Part shown: positions 5,250 through 6,347 of the stretch, in pieces | How the letters are laid out: every line of letters begins with the position of its first letter | How positions within the stretch are numbered: position 1 is the stretch's first letter | Assembly (NCBI GenBank): GCA_905199285.1 | Contig: CAJKFZ010000149.1 | Span: forward strand, 1 to 6,347 | Length of the DNA stretch: 6,347 bases | Source: an uncultured Ruminococcus sp. | GTDB taxonomy: Bacteria; Bacillota; Clostridia; Oscillospirales; Ruminococcaceae | Direction: 5' to 3' | Program-made: the position numbers and the translations under genes | The notes under the pieces: generated by a model | Seen by the model: only the letters and a program-made list of their open reading frames with translations | Told to the model about the DNA's origin: nothing | Databases searched by the model: none

Positions 5250-6212
5250 ATGTATAACGAAATCAAACTTGAAAAGGGACTTTATAATCTTAGCGGAAAA
5301 TCTTTCACATCAGCTCTTGAGGAGCTTGACCCATCCTCTGCTTACTGCGGAACTTCGCTTGAAAAGCTTGACGCTTTTGAAAGACAGCTCAAGCGTTTCA
5401 ATATCAAAATCAGCGGTTTTGAATGCGATCGTGTTGAGAAGTTCTTCTCTTCAACTGAAACAGCAGTTCTTTTCCCTGAATTTGTAACACGCTGTATCAG
5501 AAAAGGCTTTGACGAAACAGTTCTTTCATCTATCTGCGCAGCAAAAACTATCTGCGCTTCCGGACAGTATCTTGGCTGTACGCTCGATGATTCAGCTGCT
5601 TATGCGGCTTCTGCTCAGGCTGAAACCCTTCCGACTGCAACAGTTAAGGAAAGCACAACCGCTACTGTTCTTGAAAAATACGGCAGACTTATCAATACTT
5701 CCTATGAAGCCGTAAGACAGCAGAGACTTGATGTTTTCGGCGTGATGCTCAGAAGTATTGGTGTTAAGCTTGCTTCATCCGTGGTTAAAAAGGCTGTTGA
5801 CGTTCTTGCGGCAAACGCTGCTTCTGTCACAACAACTTCACTCGTTTACGATGATCTTGCTGCTCTTTACGGAAAGTTCGATTGCTTTGATATGACAACT
5901 GTTATCACTTCTCCGGAGCTTGCTTCTAAAATTGCAGCTATGAAACCCGTTTCAGAATGTTCTGCTGACGCTGACGGAAAGCTTATTCTTCCTTTCGGTT
6001 CAGAGATGATTAAAACTTCCGCTGCCGGAAACGGAAAGATTATTGGTATCGACCGTAATTTCGCTCTTGAATTTATCACAAGTACCGATCTTATAATGGA
6101 AACTGATAAGCTTATCGACCGTCAGCTCGATCAGATCACTGTTTCTATTACCTGCGGATTCAGAAAAATTACTCCCGACGCTGTAAAGGTTCTTACTGTT
6201 ACTTCTACTTGA
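5250..6212 (+). CDS. Probable HK97-fold major capsid protein
   Basis: A 320-residue protein placed directly after the portal gene (21-base gap). Visible parts fit an HK97-like capsid: an N-terminal arm (about 1-70), LFPEFVTRCIRKGF at 74-87, a Ala/Thr/Ser-rich segment (about 112-145) that would be the E-loop, a long helix INTSYEAVRQQRLDVFGVMLRSIGVKLASSVVKKAVDVLAA (148-189) as spine helix, and a beta-rich C-terminal region ending ITVSITCGFRKITPDAVKVLTV for the A and P domains. It would assemble into the icosahedral shell. Oddities: nine Cys (33, 59, 82, 96, 102, 110, 212, 237, 302), unusual for a capsid, and no separate scaffold or protease gene; the N-terminal arm may serve that role. The identification is by length, order and fold-like pattern, not by a search; an encapsulin-type shell protein is less likely given the packaging genes beside it. 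Confidence 0.8.
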   Translation: MYNEIKLEKGLYNLSGKSFTSALEELDPSSAYCGTSLEKLDAFERQLKRFNIKISGFECDRVEKFFSSTETAVLFPEFVTRCIRKGFDETVLSSICAAKTICASGQYLGCTLDDSAAYAASAQAETLPTATVKESTTATVLEKYGRLINTSYEAVRQQRLDVFGVMLRSIGVKLASSVVKKAVDVLAANAASVTTTSLVYDDLAALYGKFDCFDMTTVITSPELASKIAAMKPVSECSADADGKLILPFGSEMIKTSAAGNGKIIGIDRNFALEFITSTDLIMETDKLIDRQLDQITVSITCGFRKITPDAVKVLTVTST

Positions 6213-6216
6213 TATA

Positions 6217-6331
6217 GGGGGGACTCTGTCCCCCCTTCCCCCCTGCCAAAGGGGAGTACATCCCCTTTGGAAACCCACAATTAAAATATTACAAATACCC
6301 CATAAAGGGGTATTTAAAATAATTAAAGTGA
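6217..6331 (+). repeat. Three-hairpin intergenic repeat, copy 2
   Basis: Begins five bases after the capsid stop and is a same-orientation relative of 1894-2005. Hairpin 1 is GGGGGGAC (6217-6224) with GTCCCCCC (6228-6235), loop TCT. Hairpin 2 is CCAAAGGGGA (6246-6255) with TCCCCTTTGG (6261-6270), loop GTACA. Hairpin 3 is AAATACCCC (6293-6301) with GGGGTATTT (6307-6315), loop ATAAA, with a further AATTA/TAATT outer stem (6279-6283 with 6320-6324). 6263-6284 is identical to 1939-1960. It probably marks the 3' end of the head-module transcript. The last 16 bases of the window (6332-6347) hold nothing recognisable. Confidence 0.9.
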
Positions 6332-6347
6332 TATCCGAAGAATGATG

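Noticed and set aside
5236..5487. Frame starting at ATG 5236 ahead of the capsid gene
   Set aside because: Its ATG precedes GGAGG of the capsid ribosome binding site and the protein is a shadow of the capsid frame with no site of its own.
1939..6284. The 22-bp identical cores (1939-1960 and 6263-6284) as attL/attR of an integrated element
   Set aside because: They are part of a larger folded repeat, no integrase is present, and the left copy lies upstream of a host-type terminator; possible only if the missing flanks show an empty site with a single core.

Overview
The window looks like chromosomal DNA of a low-to-medium GC Gram-positive anaerobe, most likely a Ruminococcus-like member of the Oscillospiraceae/Clostridia. 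That placement is inferred from strong AGGAGG-type ribosome binding sites, frequent CTT and GCT codons, an acidic-linker lipoprotein of the style common in Ruminococcus, and a G-rich/C-rich multi-hairpin intergenic repeat. No database search was possible, so genus is a guess.

Left part (1-1892) is a host operon read rightward. It holds the end of a surface lipoprotein gene with an acidic EDETEP heptad-repeat linker, then azlC and azlD, which encode the two subunits of a branched-chain amino acid exporter. AzlD starts on a GTG that overlaps the azlC stop. Immediately after the azlD stop comes a ~112 bp element that folds as three consecutive hairpins (1894-2005), followed by a classical Rho-independent terminator (2079-2109).

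Middle and right part (about 2110-6212) is a compact, intact, four-gene phage head cassette on the same strand: terminase small subunit, terminase large subunit, portal and an HK97-like major capsid protein. It has its own AT-rich regulatory region with a likely promoter and two TTGTA-type dyads. Each of the four genes is open over a plausible full length and TerL keeps its ATPase and nuclease residues. The genes that usually surround these (head maturation protease or scaffold, head-tail connectors, tail, lysis, integrase, repressor) are absent from the window. The cassette ends at the capsid gene because a second copy of the three-hairpin element (6217-6331) begins five bases after its stop codon.

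The points of most interest are: a minimal DNA-packaging/capsid module with no other phage genes; the two copies of a structured repeat, each placed directly behind a stop codon and showing compensatory base-pair changes; a perfect 14-bp inverted match between the leaders of terS and the portal gene; and two similar micro-ORFs in those same leaders. Whether the module is a prophage remnant, a satellite or a domesticated capsid system cannot be settled from this window.
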